A stretch of DNA of 16,270 nt, taken from the NCBI GenBank assembly GCA_964012875.1, contig CAXGUU010000041.1, positions 1 through 16,270 of the forward strand, given 5' to 3'. Every line of letters begins with the position of its first letter. Position 1 is the stretch's first letter. The notes beneath the pieces are model-generated. The model was not told the DNA's origin. It was given only the letters and a program-made list of their open reading frames with translations, and made no database searches. This document shows, one piece after another, positions 6,512-14,325 of this stretch. This DNA is from CAXGUU01 sp964012875. Its GTDB lineage: Bacteria; Pseudomonadota; Gammaproteobacteria; Ga0077536. The position numbers and the translations under genes were made by a program.

Positions 6512-7831
6512 ATGGAAAAAAGAGAATTCGCACGCCGCCGCAAACGCCTCATGGACATGGTCGATTCCGGCGCCATCATTATCCAGCCGACGAGCCCCGA
6601 GCGCGTCCGGAACCGCGACGTTTACTTTCCGCATCGCGCGGACAGCGACTTTTATTACCTCTCCGGCTTTCCCGAGCCCGAGGCTGTCATGGTGCTGGTG
6701 CCGGACAGGCCCCAGGGTGAATTCCTATTGTTTTGTCGCGAACGTGATGAGGAGCAGGAAACCTGGCATGGCCGACGGGCCGGGCTCGAGGGTGCGTGCG
6801 AGCTCTACGGCGCGGACGATGCGTTTCCGATTACCGACCTGGACGACATTCTGCCGGGCCTGCTTGAGAACAAGAATCGCATTTACTACACCATGGGGCG
6901 GTATGCGGATTTCGATCAGCGCCTGATGAGCTGGATCAATCGCGTCACTAGCAAAGGAAGAGCCGGCGTCCAGGCGCCCGATCAATTCGTCTCGCTCGGG
7001 CATATCGTGCACGAGATGCGGCTGTTCAAAAGCAGCCAGGAACTGAAAGCGATGCGCCGCGCCGCCACCATCACTGCCGAGGCGCATCGCCGGGCGATGT
7101 CCGTAAGTGAGCCGGGCATGAAGGAGTATCAGATTGAAGCGGAGTTGATGCATTGCTTTATGCATCATGGCGCCCGTGCGCCGGCGTACCCATCTATTGT
7201 CGGCAGTGGCGCAAACAGTTGCATCCTGCACTACACTGAGAACACGAGTGCGATGAAAGACGGCGACATGCTGTTGATTGACGCGGGCGCTGAATACGAC
7301 AGTTATGCCGCCGATTTAACCCGTACGTTTCCTGTCAACGGCACCTTCTCTGAGGAACAGAAGCTGGCGTATGAAATCGTTCTGGAAGCGCAGATAGCCG
7401 CGATTGCGGAGGTGCGGCCGGGAAACGGCTGGAACGAGCCCCACGAAGCCGCAACAGAAGTGATAACGCGTGGGCTGGTTGATCTCGGCATTTTAAAAGG
7501 ACGCCTGCGCAAGCTTATCGATGCCGAGGCCTATCGACCCTATTACATGCACAAAACCGGGCACTGGCTCGGCATGGATGTGCATGACGTCGGCGACTAC
7601 AAACTCGGAGACGAGTGGCGGGTCTTCGAGCCTGGTATGGTCACCACGGTGGAACCCGGGCTTTACCTGGCCGATACCATCAAGGATCTGCCGCAGCAAT
7701 GGCGGAATATCGGCATCCGTATCGAAGACGATGTCCTGGTGACAGAAACCGGGAACGAGGTGCTGACTGCGGGGGCTCCGAAAACCATAGCCGACATCGA
7801 AACACAGATGAATGAGCGTGGCGGGGCCTGA
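6512..7831 (+). CDS. pepP: Xaa-Pro aminopeptidase P
   Basis: PepP is a cytosolic dimanganese aminopeptidase that releases N-terminal residues preceding proline. The 439-residue product compares with about 441 in E. coli. An N-terminal creatinase-like domain (about 1-170, with YFPHRADSDFYYLSGFPEPE) precedes the pita-bread catalytic domain. The five metal ligands can be placed: Asp257 (LLIDAGAEYD), Asp268 (AADLTRTF), His351 (HKTGHWLGMDVHD), Glu381 (TTVEPGLY) and Glu405 (GIRIEDDVLV). The start codon ATG 6512 lies 26 nt after ygfB; no good Shine-Dalgarno is seen in the preceding T/A-rich bases, so translation may depend on ygfB. The end overlaps ubiH by 20 nt. Confidence 0.96.
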   Translation: MEKREFARRRKRLMDMVDSGAIIIQPTSPERVRNRDVYFPHRADSDFYYLSGFPEPEAVMVLVPDRPQGEFLLFCRERDEEQETWHGRRAGLEGACELYGADDAFPITDLDDILPGLLENKNRIYYTMGRYADFDQRLMSWINRVTSKGRAGVQAPDQFVSLGHIVHEMRLFKSSQELKAMRRAATITAEAHRRAMSVSEPGMKEYQIEAELMHCFMHHGARAPAYPSIVGSGANSCILHYTENTSAMKDGDMLLIDAGAEYDSYAADLTRTFPVNGTFSEEQKLAYEIVLEAQIAAIAEVRPGNGWNEPHEAATEVITRGLVDLGILKGRLRKLIDAEAYRPYYMHKTGHWLGMDVHDVGDYKLGDEWRVFEPGMVTTVEPGLYLADTIKDLPQQWRNIGIRIEDDVLVTETGNEVLTAGAPKTIADIETQMNERGGA

Positions 7832-9020
7832 TTTCGATGCCATTGTTGTCGGCGCTGGATTAGTCGGGAGCGCGGCGGCGCTCGCGTTAGCTAATCGGGG
7901 ATGGCGCGTTGCCATCATCGAACAACGCCCGCAAGGGGCGGACGTCGAGCGTGAGGACGTGCGGGCGCTGGTGCTGTCGCTATCATCCGAACGCCTGCTC
8001 AGCGAACTGGGTCTGTGGTCGCAGCTGAGCCGCGCGCTCTGGCCCATCGAGCGAGTCAGGATCTATGACCGCGGCGGCATCAGCACACTGGCGCTCGATG
8101 CTGCCGATATCGATCGCGAGACGCTCGCCTGGTCGTGCAAGGCCGACGTTCTGCTGAACGTATGTACTCAAGCGGTGACTGCCAACGACCGCATAAAATG
8201 CTGCTGGGCGACCCGTTTCTGCGGATTTCGATCAACGGGTGATGTGGTTAACGTAACCGCGCGCGCGGGTGACGGCGAACAAACTCTGACAGCCGGATTG
8301 CTGATCGCGGCGGACGGCACGGAATCAACGGTCCGTCAGGCGGCGAATATTCCGCACGACACCTTTGACTACGTCCAATGTGCAGTTGTTTCGCAATTCA
8401 CATGCGACGTCGAAGTCGGCCGTAACGCCTTTGAATACTTCACCGCCAATGGTCCGCTTGCGTTTATTCCCGTTGGTAAACATCGTGTGGTCAACGTTCA
8501 GTGCGTTGCGCCCGACGTTGCCGATGAGCTAAGGGCGTTGAACGACAGCGACTACCTGTTGCAACTCGATGACAAATTCGGGCATCGGCTCGGCGCCTTG
8601 TCCGCCCCCGGGGCACGTCGGCACCACGCGCTCGTCGCGTCACGTGCCGCAGAAATCATCGGCGACGGCCTGATATTGGTTGGCAATGCGGCAAATACAG
8701 TCCATCCGAACGGCGCTCAGGGACTGAATCTGGGACTGCGCGACGTATTCGCACTGGATTGCGTGATTGCCGGTGCGCGCACGAGGCGGAACATTGCGCG
8801 CGACTACGAGGCTCTTCGGCGCCGTGATCATTGTCAGACCAGGACATTGTGCGACGGCCTCGCCCAATCATTCGTTTCGTCTTTGAGTCTGGTCAAGGGC
8901 CTGCGTCGGGGTGTAATAACGAGCCTTGCATACTCGTTCCCCGCACGCCGTCAGCTGGCGCGAGAAATCACCGGTCTCGCGGCCCTCGAACGCATAGAGC
9001 GGCAACGCGCCGCGGCCTGA
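7812..9020 (+). CDS. ubiH: Ubiquinone biosynthesis FAD-dependent hydroxylase, UbiH type
   Basis: This flavoprotein monooxygenase of the UbiH/COQ6 family (402 residues) is expected to hydroxylate the ubiquinone precursor ring (C1 in E. coli UbiH) using O2. Seen in order: the FAD-binding beta-alpha-beta fold with GAGLVG (14-19) and an Arg/Glu-containing strand end (IIEQRP), the DG motif LIAADGTESTVRQ, and the second FAD motif GNAANTVHPNGAQGLNLGLR from residue 291. The GNAA form, rather than GDAAH, is typical of UbiH. The loop reads NGAQG where E. coli has IAGQG. ATG 7812 lies inside the end of pepP, implying coupling. UbiH and UbiI are paralogues; assignment of regiospecificity from sequence is uncertain. 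Confidence 0.87.
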   Translation: MSVAGPDFDAIVVGAGLVGSAAALALANRGWRVAIIEQRPQGADVEREDVRALVLSLSSERLLSELGLWSQLSRALWPIERVRIYDRGGISTLALDAADIDRETLAWSCKADVLLNVCTQAVTANDRIKCCWATRFCGFRSTGDVVNVTARAGDGEQTLTAGLLIAADGTESTVRQAANIPHDTFDYVQCAVVSQFTCDVEVGRNAFEYFTANGPLAFIPVGKHRVVNVQCVAPDVADELRALNDSDYLLQLDDKFGHRLGALSAPGARRHHALVASRAAEIIGDGLILVGNAANTVHPNGAQGLNLGLRDVFALDCVIAGARTRRNIARDYEALRRRDHCQTRTLCDGLAQSFVSSLSLVKGLRRGVITSLAYSFPARRQLAREITGLAALERIERQRAAA

Positions 9021-9032
9021 GCACGACCCCCT

Positions 9033-10241
9033 GTGTCGCCGTCATCCAGGTCGCTCGATGTTGCCATTGCCGGTGGCGGGGTTGTTGGTCTGACGACCGC
9101 CACCTTGCTTGCAGAAAGCGGTTTTCGGGTCCACCTGTTTGATCCAAACCCGGCGCCGCCGATGCCTGCCGAGGGCTACGATGTTCGTCAGTACGCATTG
9201 TCGCCTGCCTCGCGCAACGTGTTGTTGCGTGTCGGCGCATGGGATGGCGTTGATCACAGCCGGGTAGCGACAGTCGAAGGGATGGCCGTGTGGGATGCCT
9301 GCTCTATCGGCGCGATCGATTTCGGGCGAAATTCGCCGTCAGCAAACCTGGCGTTCATGGTCGAGCACGCCAACCTGGTTACGGCGCTACGAGAACGTGC
9401 CGTCGTGCTTGGCGTGACGCTCGAAGTCGATACGATTGATTCAGCAACACAGGTCCAAGACGGCATCATGTTGAGTTTGGCGAGCGGACGTTCGTCGCTT
9501 GCGCGTCTGCTGGTTGCCGCCGATGGGCGCCGGTCAGGGGTCGCCGGGTCTCTTGGCATACAGACCACGCGCCAGCCTTACGGGCAGCGCGCGCTGGCGG
9601 CCAACATCGTTTGCGAAACTGAGCACGGCAATGTTGCGCGTCAACGATTCCTGCCCACCGGCCCCCTGGCCGTGCTGCCGCTGCCCGAGCCGCGGCTCGC
9701 GTCCATCGTCTGGTCGTGCCGCGACGAATACGCTGATGAACTTCTCGGCATGTCCGAAGATCGCTTCGCCGCTGCCTTGTCATCCGCATTTGAATACAAA
9801 CTCGGGACGCTCAGGCCGGTAAGCCCGGTCAGCTCTTTCGAGCTCGAACGGGCGCAGGCTAGCCAGTGGTGCGGCCGCAACTGGGTGCTGGTCGGTGATG
9901 CAGCACACACCATCCATCCGCTCGCCGGCCACGGATTGAATCTGGGCATTATGGATGCCGCGTCGATGCACGAGTTGATCACCGCGGGAGACAACCACGA
10001 GATCCCGGGGATGAGCACGCTACGGCGTTACGAGCGTTGGCGTAAGAGCGAGGCATTCAAGTTTGATCAACTCATTCATTCCCTGCACCATGTTTTTGCC
10101 AGCGAGCGCCGCGCCTTGACCACACTGCGGGGGACCGGGATGCAGCTGATTGATCGTTGCACAGTCCTTAACCGCTGGTTCGTCACCCAGGCTCTCGGCG
10201 TAGGCCGTGAAGCACCCGCTACCGCACGCGCTTCAAAGTGA
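9033..10241 (+). CDS. ubiI: Ubiquinone biosynthesis FAD-dependent hydroxylase, UbiI/VisC type
   Basis: A 402-residue paralogue of the preceding gene, expected to act at C5 of the ubiquinone precursor ring. The FAD-binding motif GGGVVG is at residues 14-19, the DG motif is LVAADGRRSGVAG, and the second FAD motif begins GDAAHTIHPLAG at residue 288, followed by NLGIMDAASMHEL. The IHPLAG...MDAA signature is nearer E. coli UbiI than UbiF, whose sequence reads INPLAG...YRDV. The usual LAGQG loop reads LAGHG here. The start is GTG 9033, 12 nt after the ubiH stop; no Shine-Dalgarno is apparent, so coupling to ubiH is likely. Members of this family can be broad in regiospecificity, so the C5 role is inference. 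Confidence 0.85.
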   Translation: MSPSSRSLDVAIAGGGVVGLTTATLLAESGFRVHLFDPNPAPPMPAEGYDVRQYALSPASRNVLLRVGAWDGVDHSRVATVEGMAVWDACSIGAIDFGRNSPSANLAFMVEHANLVTALRERAVVLGVTLEVDTIDSATQVQDGIMLSLASGRSSLARLLVAADGRRSGVAGSLGIQTTRQPYGQRALAANIVCETEHGNVARQRFLPTGPLAVLPLPEPRLASIVWSCRDEYADELLGMSEDRFAAALSSAFEYKLGTLRPVSPVSSFELERAQASQWCGRNWVLVGDAAHTIHPLAGHGLNLGIMDAASMHELITAGDNHEIPGMSTLRRYERWRKSEAFKFDQLIHSLHHVFASERRALTTLRGTGMQLIDRCTVLNRWFVTQALGVGREAPATARASK

Positions 10242-10298
10242 AGCGGGTTGCTGATCCGACATGCAAGCAAAAACAAACACACAACGAGGCGATGTCTG

Positions 10299-11177
10299 AT
10301 GGAGGCCCTGTTCGAATCCAGTCTGCATTCCATCCCCCTGGTGCAAAAAGGCAAGGTCAGGGACATTTACGCAGTCGATGATGATCACCTGTTGATCGTG
10401 ACGACTGATCGGTTGTCTGCCTTCGATGTGATTCTGCCAGATCCCGTGCCCGGCAAAGGTGCGATGCTGACCGCGCTTTCGCTGTTCTGGTTCGACCGCA
10501 TGGCTTCGATTATCGAAAATCACCTGGTCGCGCGCCCCCTGGACGAATTCTTGATAGCACAAGAATGTGAGCAGGTGCAGAGCAGGGCAGTCGTCGTCAG
10601 GAAACTCAAGCCACTCCCGATTGAGGCGGTTGCCCGCGGATATTTGATTGGGTCGGGTTGGAAGGACTACCAGGACAGTGGTGCGGTTTGTGGCATCGCC
10701 CTGCCCGAGGGACTGGAGCAGGGCGCGATGCTGCCGGAGCCGATATTCACGCCGGCAACCAAGGCGGCCGTCGGCGACCATGACGAGAATATCGACTTTC
10801 AAACCGCCTGCGGCATGGTCGGACCCGCACTTGCCGAACAGGTTCGGGACCTGACACTCAAGATCTATCGCGAGGCCGCCGCGTATGCTCAAACCAAGGG
10901 CATTATTATTGCAGACACCAAATTCGAATTCGGTCTCGACGATGCCGGCAGCCTGGTATTGATCGATGAAATTCTGACCTCGGACTCGTCGCGGTTCTGG
11001 CCGGCCGATGCGTATCGCATCGGCATAAGCCCGCCGAGTTTCGACAAGCAATTCGTGCGCGATTATCTCGAAACCCTGGACTGGAACAAACGCGCGCCCG
11101 GGCCACATCTGCCGCAGGACATCATCGACAAAACCGCCGCCAAGTATGCCGAGGCGTTGACCCGGCTGACGAGCTGA
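10299..11177 (+). CDS. purC: SAICAR synthetase (phosphoribosylaminoimidazole-succinocarboxamide synthase), long form
   Basis: PurC ligates aspartate to CAIR with ATP in de novo purine synthesis. The 292-residue product belongs to the long, yeast ADE1-like form, not the roughly 237-residue E. coli form. Seen in order: QKGKVRDIYAVDDDHLLIV (phosphate-binding N-terminus), TDRLSAFDV, PGKGAMLTALSLFWF, EAVARGYLIGSGWKDYQ, PIFTPATKA, and the catalytic region IIADTKFEFG...LIDEILTSDSSRFW. The ATG at 10299 follows the Shine-Dalgarno-like CGAGG (10285-10289) at 9 nt; an upstream in-frame extension to 10248 lacks homology. It lies 57 nt after ubiI in the same direction and converges with the glycolytic operon. 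Confidence 0.94.
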   Translation: MEALFESSLHSIPLVQKGKVRDIYAVDDDHLLIVTTDRLSAFDVILPDPVPGKGAMLTALSLFWFDRMASIIENHLVARPLDEFLIAQECEQVQSRAVVVRKLKPLPIEAVARGYLIGSGWKDYQDSGAVCGIALPEGLEQGAMLPEPIFTPATKAAVGDHDENIDFQTACGMVGPALAEQVRDLTLKIYREAAAYAQTKGIIIADTKFEFGLDDAGSLVLIDEILTSDSSRFWPADAYRIGISPPSFDKQFVRDYLETLDWNKRAPGPHLPQDIIDKTAAKYAEALTRLTS

Positions 11178-11298
11178 GGAGGCTCTGATCAAGTCACGAC
11201 TCGGCCTCTCGCGCCCCAAATGCGCGAATACAAGCTGTTCGACCCGGCCTTACTCAGCGCTTCCGTGACAGTCTCTCTGTTGCGCGGCTGGCACGCGC

Positions 11299-11962
11299 TC
11301 AGCCGACGTGCTCGACAAAGTCATCGACGGTGACGATTTTCATGCCATTGGTGCCACCGGTATAGCCGTGCAGGTCACCCTTGGTCATCATCACGCGGTC
11401 TCCCTTCTCAACCACGCCGCGTTCAGCCAGCAATGTCAGTACTGCCTGTGGGACCTGGGAGTAGGGCACGCTGTTGAAGTCTAAGTATGCCGGATAGACG
11501 TTGCGGTAAAGGGTCGCGCGCCGCAGTGATTCGGGATGCCGCGCGAGGGCGAAAATCGGCGTCGACGCATTGACTCTGGACATCCATGACGGCGTTGTGC
11601 CGGATTCAGTAAGCGCCGCGATCGCCTTGATCCTGAAATGCTTGCTGCAATAGATGGCGGACATGGCAATTGCTTCATCGACACGCCCGAAATTGCGCTC
11701 GGGCAGGATTGAGGGCTCGGGGTCTGTCCATTCAGCTTCCACGCCTAGGCACACCCGGCATCGATGACAAAACGCTCTCCCGGTACGAGTTCAATGGCGC
11801 CGTCGATAAATCGTTCAAGGCGGATTTTGGGGCCCTGCAGGTCTGCGATGGTCCCGATCTCGCGGCGTCGAGACCGGCAGCAACGAGGCGGTCGAGCATT
11901 TCGGGGCCGTCGGTGGCGGGTCCAAGGGTGGCGACAATCTTTGTGCGGCGGAGACCAGACAT
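11299..11962 (-). pseudogene. pyk: Pyruvate kinase remnant (two internal deletions, frameshifted)
   Basis: Pyruvate kinase makes pyruvate and ATP from phosphoenolpyruvate. Three collinear pieces of one pyk gene survive in three frames on the minus strand. Piece 1 (11962 to about 11863) reads MSGLRRTKIVATLGPATDG...LDAA, the normal start, 11 nt after the pgk stop. Piece 2 (about 11867-11757) reads REIGTIADLQGPKIRLERF and on to FVIDAG, then hits TAG at 11747-11745. Piece 3 (11754-11299) reads VCLGVEAEW...GRVDEAIAMSAIYC...ALTESGTTPSWMSR...KGDLHGYTGGTNGMKIV, the intact C-terminal domain. The NFSHG loop and most of the barrel and B domain, including the KIE, ARGDLG and TQM motifs, are missing. About 664 bp remain of roughly 1.4 kb. 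The position fits a gap-pgk-pyk operon. Alternative: a misassembled functional gene. Confidence 0.87.
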
Positions 11963-11973
11963 CTCGTCCGGCG

Positions 11974-13134
11974 CTAATCTTGTGCGCGTTGTTCGAGGAT
12001 TTCGACCGCCGGCAGGGTTTTACCTTCCAGGAACTCGAGGAAGGCGCCACCGCCTGTGGAAATGTACGAGATGTCCTTTTCAACGCCGAACGTCGAGATC
12101 GCCGCGAGCGTGTCACCACCGCCGGCAATTGAGAAAGCATCGCTTGCAGCAATCGCCTCGGCCAGTCGCTGCGTACCGGCGGCGAAGGCAGGGAATTCGA
12201 ATACGCCCAGCGGTCCGTTCCAGACAATCGTCCCGGCGCCGATGATAAGCGAGCAAATCTGATCGAGCGTGTCGGGGCCCAGATCCATGATCATGTCGTC
12301 TTCGCCGACCGCGTGACTGGCCTTTATCGACCCTTGAGCCGACTCTTCGAATGTCTTGCCGCACACCACGTCGGTTGGTACGGGGATGTCCGCGCCAGCG
12401 GCTAGAAGTCGCTCGGCAATATCGATCATGTCGCTCTCGCAAAGCGATTTACCGATCGGCTGCCCACTCGCCAGCAGAAAGGTATTGGCTATGCCTCCGC
12501 CGACAATCAGCTGATCAACCTTGCCTGTCAGCGATTCAAGTACATCGAGTTTAGTCGATACTTTTGCGCCGCCAACGATCGCGACCATTGGCCGCGCGGG
12601 TTGCTCGAGTGCCTTGGTCAACGCGTCTATTTCCGCTTTCAGCAAAGGCCCCGCGCAGGCCACCGGCGCAAACTTAGCCACGCCATGAGTCGAGGTCTGG
12701 GCCCGGTGCGCAGTTGCAAAGGCGTCGTTGACGAAAACGTCGCACAACGCCGCCATTTTTTGCGCGAGGGTATCGTCATTTTTCTTCTCACCGGCAAGAA
12801 AACGTACGTTCTCGAGTAGCGTCACTGAGCCTGGAGCGACGTCTGCGCCGTCGATCCAATCGGTCCTTAATTCGATTTTCGATCCCATTAATTCCGCCAG
12901 GCGTTCCGCAACTGGCGCTAGCGAAAACTCGGATTCGACCTGTCCTTCTGTGGGACGGCCCAAATGTGACATCAGCATCACGGTCGCGCCCGCGTCGCGC
13001 GCAGCTCTCAGCGTTGGGAGAGCGGCTCTCAGGCGCGTGTCATCGGCAACAGCACCGTTTTTCATCGGCACATTAAAGTCTTCTCGGATCAGTACGCGAC
13101 GCCCGGCGAGATCAAGCGCGCTCATCGAGTGCAC
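11974..13134 (-). CDS. pgk: Phosphoglycerate kinase
   Basis: Pgk reversibly transfers phosphate between 1,3-bisphosphoglycerate and ADP in glycolysis, gluconeogenesis or the Calvin cycle. The 386-residue product (387 in E. coli) contains REDFNVP (17-23), SHLGRPTEG, the VTLLENVRF and CDVFVNDAFATAHRAQ substrate segments, GGAKVSTK, VGGGIANTF, the hinge/nucleotide motif WNGPLGVFEF, GGGDTLAA and STGGGAFLE. It looks fully functional. The GTG at 13134 was chosen because GGAGG (13145-13141, at the end of gap) is 6 nt upstream; an ATG at 13125, three codons in, is the alternative. Only 3 nt separate it from gap, so co-transcription and coupling are very likely. The pyk remnant starts 11 nt downstream. 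Confidence 0.96.
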   Translation of the reverse strand: MHSMSALDLAGRRVLIREDFNVPMKNGAVADDTRLRAALPTLRAARDAGATVMLMSHLGRPTEGQVESEFSLAPVAERLAELMGSKIELRTDWIDGADVAPGSVTLLENVRFLAGEKKNDDTLAQKMAALCDVFVNDAFATAHRAQTSTHGVAKFAPVACAGPLLKAEIDALTKALEQPARPMVAIVGGAKVSTKLDVLESLTGKVDQLIVGGGIANTFLLASGQPIGKSLCESDMIDIAERLLAAGADIPVPTDVVCGKTFEESAQGSIKASHAVGEDDMIMDLGPDTLDQICSLIIGAGTIVWNGPLGVFEFPAFAAGTQRLAEAIAASDAFSIAGGGDTLAAISTFGVEKDISYISTGGGAFLEFLEGKTLPAVEILEQRAQD

Positions 13135-13137
13135 GGA

Positions 13138-14154
13138 TCAGCCTCCAGCCTGGACCAAGGCCGCGGTGGTATCAAGCATGCGATTCGAGAAGCCCCATTC
13201 GTTGTCGTACCAGCTGAGGACTTTGACCATGTCCCCGTCAATAACCTTGGTCTGGCTGGCTTCGAAAATCGAAGAGTGTGGGTTGTGGTTGAAATCAATC
13301 GACACCAGAGGCTCGTCGTTGAATCCGAGTATTCCTTTGAGGCTGCCCTCCGCTGCGCCCTTAAGAATTTCAGAAACCTCTTCGACGGTCGTGTTGCGCT
13401 TGGCTTTAAACGTCAGGTCGACCAGCGAGACGTTGATCGTCGGCACCCGCACGGCGTAGCCGTCTAGCTTGCCATCGAGCTCCGGCATGACCAGGCCTAC
13501 TGCCGCCGCGGCACCTGTCTTGGTCGGAATCATCGACTGGGTGGCTGACCGCGCGCGTCTGAGATCAGAATGATAGACATCCGTCAGCACCTGGTCGTTG
13601 GTGTAGGCATGAATGGTGGTCATTATGCCGTGTTCCAGGCCGATTGAATCGTGCAGGGGTTTGACCAGCGGTGCGAGGCAGTTGGTGGTACACGAGGCAT
13701 TGGAGACGACCGTGTGGTCCTTGGTGAGGATATTGTCGTTAACCCCGTAGACAACTGTTGCATCGACATCTTTGCCGGCAGGCGCTGAGATCAGCACCTT
13801 CTTCGCGCCGCCGTCGAGGTGCGCGGAGGCTTTTTCCTTGCTGGCGAAAAACCCGGTGCACTCGTGCACGACATCAACGCCCAGATCGCCCCAGGGCAGC
13901 TTGGCCGGGTCACGTTCGGACAACACGCGAATCGATTTGCCGTTGACGATCATCGAGTCATCGGTGACTTCGACAGTGCCAGGGAACGGGCCATGCGCGC
14001 TGTCGTAGCGCGTGAGATGAGCATTCGTGCCGGCGTCGCCGAGGTCGTTGACGGCAACGATCTCAATGTCAGAGTCGCGTCCGGACTCAAACAGGGCTCG
14101 CAATACGTTGCGACCGATTCGTCCATAGCCATTGATTCCAACGCGAATTGTCAT
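13138..14154 (-). CDS. gap: Glyceraldehyde-3-phosphate dehydrogenase, type I
   Basis: GAPDH oxidatively phosphorylates glyceraldehyde 3-phosphate to 1,3-bisphosphoglycerate, or runs in reverse. The 338-residue product begins GINGYGRIGRN (6-16), has Asp37 in AVNDLGD where NAD-type enzymes hold the adenosine ribose, the catalytic Cys155 in SNASCTTNC and His182 in TTIHAYTND, then PTKTGAAAAVG and WYDNEWGFSNRM. The active site is complete. AAGGAG (14168-14163) lies 8 nt before the ATG, a strong ribosome-binding site. It is upstream of pgk in the same operon and 171 nt downstream of tkt. The E. coli-type erythrose-4-phosphate dehydrogenase is a relative, but the NDLGD...NAHLTRYDSAHG pattern fits GAPDH better. 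Confidence 0.95.
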   Translation of the reverse strand: MTIRVGINGYGRIGRNVLRALFESGRDSDIEIVAVNDLGDAGTNAHLTRYDSAHGPFPGTVEVTDDSMIVNGKSIRVLSERDPAKLPWGDLGVDVVHECTGFFASKEKASAHLDGGAKKVLISAPAGKDVDATVVYGVNDNILTKDHTVVSNASCTTNCLAPLVKPLHDSIGLEHGIMTTIHAYTNDQVLTDVYHSDLRRARSATQSMIPTKTGAAAAVGLVMPELDGKLDGYAVRVPTINVSLVDLTFKAKRNTTVEEVSEILKGAAEGSLKGILGFNDEPLVSIDFNHNPHSSIFEASQTKVIDGDMVKVLSWYDNEWGFSNRMLDTTAALVQAGG

Positions 14155-14195
14155 GGTGTTTGCTCCTTGGGGAATATTCTAAAAAAGTCAGTGTG

Positions 14196-14215
14196 AACGC
14201 CGCATCAGCGGCGTT
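14196..14215. repeat. Perfect hairpin in the tkt-gap intergenic region
   Basis: AACGCCGC (14196-14203), a 4-base loop, and GCGGCGTT (14208-14215) form an 8-bp perfect stem. On the minus (operon) strand a run of six T (14186-14181) begins 9 nt past the stem, further than in a standard intrinsic terminator. It could be a leaky terminator, an mRNA-stabilising structure in front of gap, or a processing point. Confidence 0.45.
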
Positions 14216-14325
14216 GCGTCATGCATAAACAGGCGCGTTTAGAAATCTCTGCACGCTGGCGCGCATTTCACGGAGACCGCAGCGGTACCGAATGTTACTG
14301 GCGGCGCAGGCGCGTCGGTGCAGGC

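Noticed and set aside
10233..11219. A 328-codon open frame on the minus strand covering all of purC
   Set aside because: It is antisense to a clear purC with all its family motifs; its own translation shows no recognisable domain and is explained by codon bias of the real gene.
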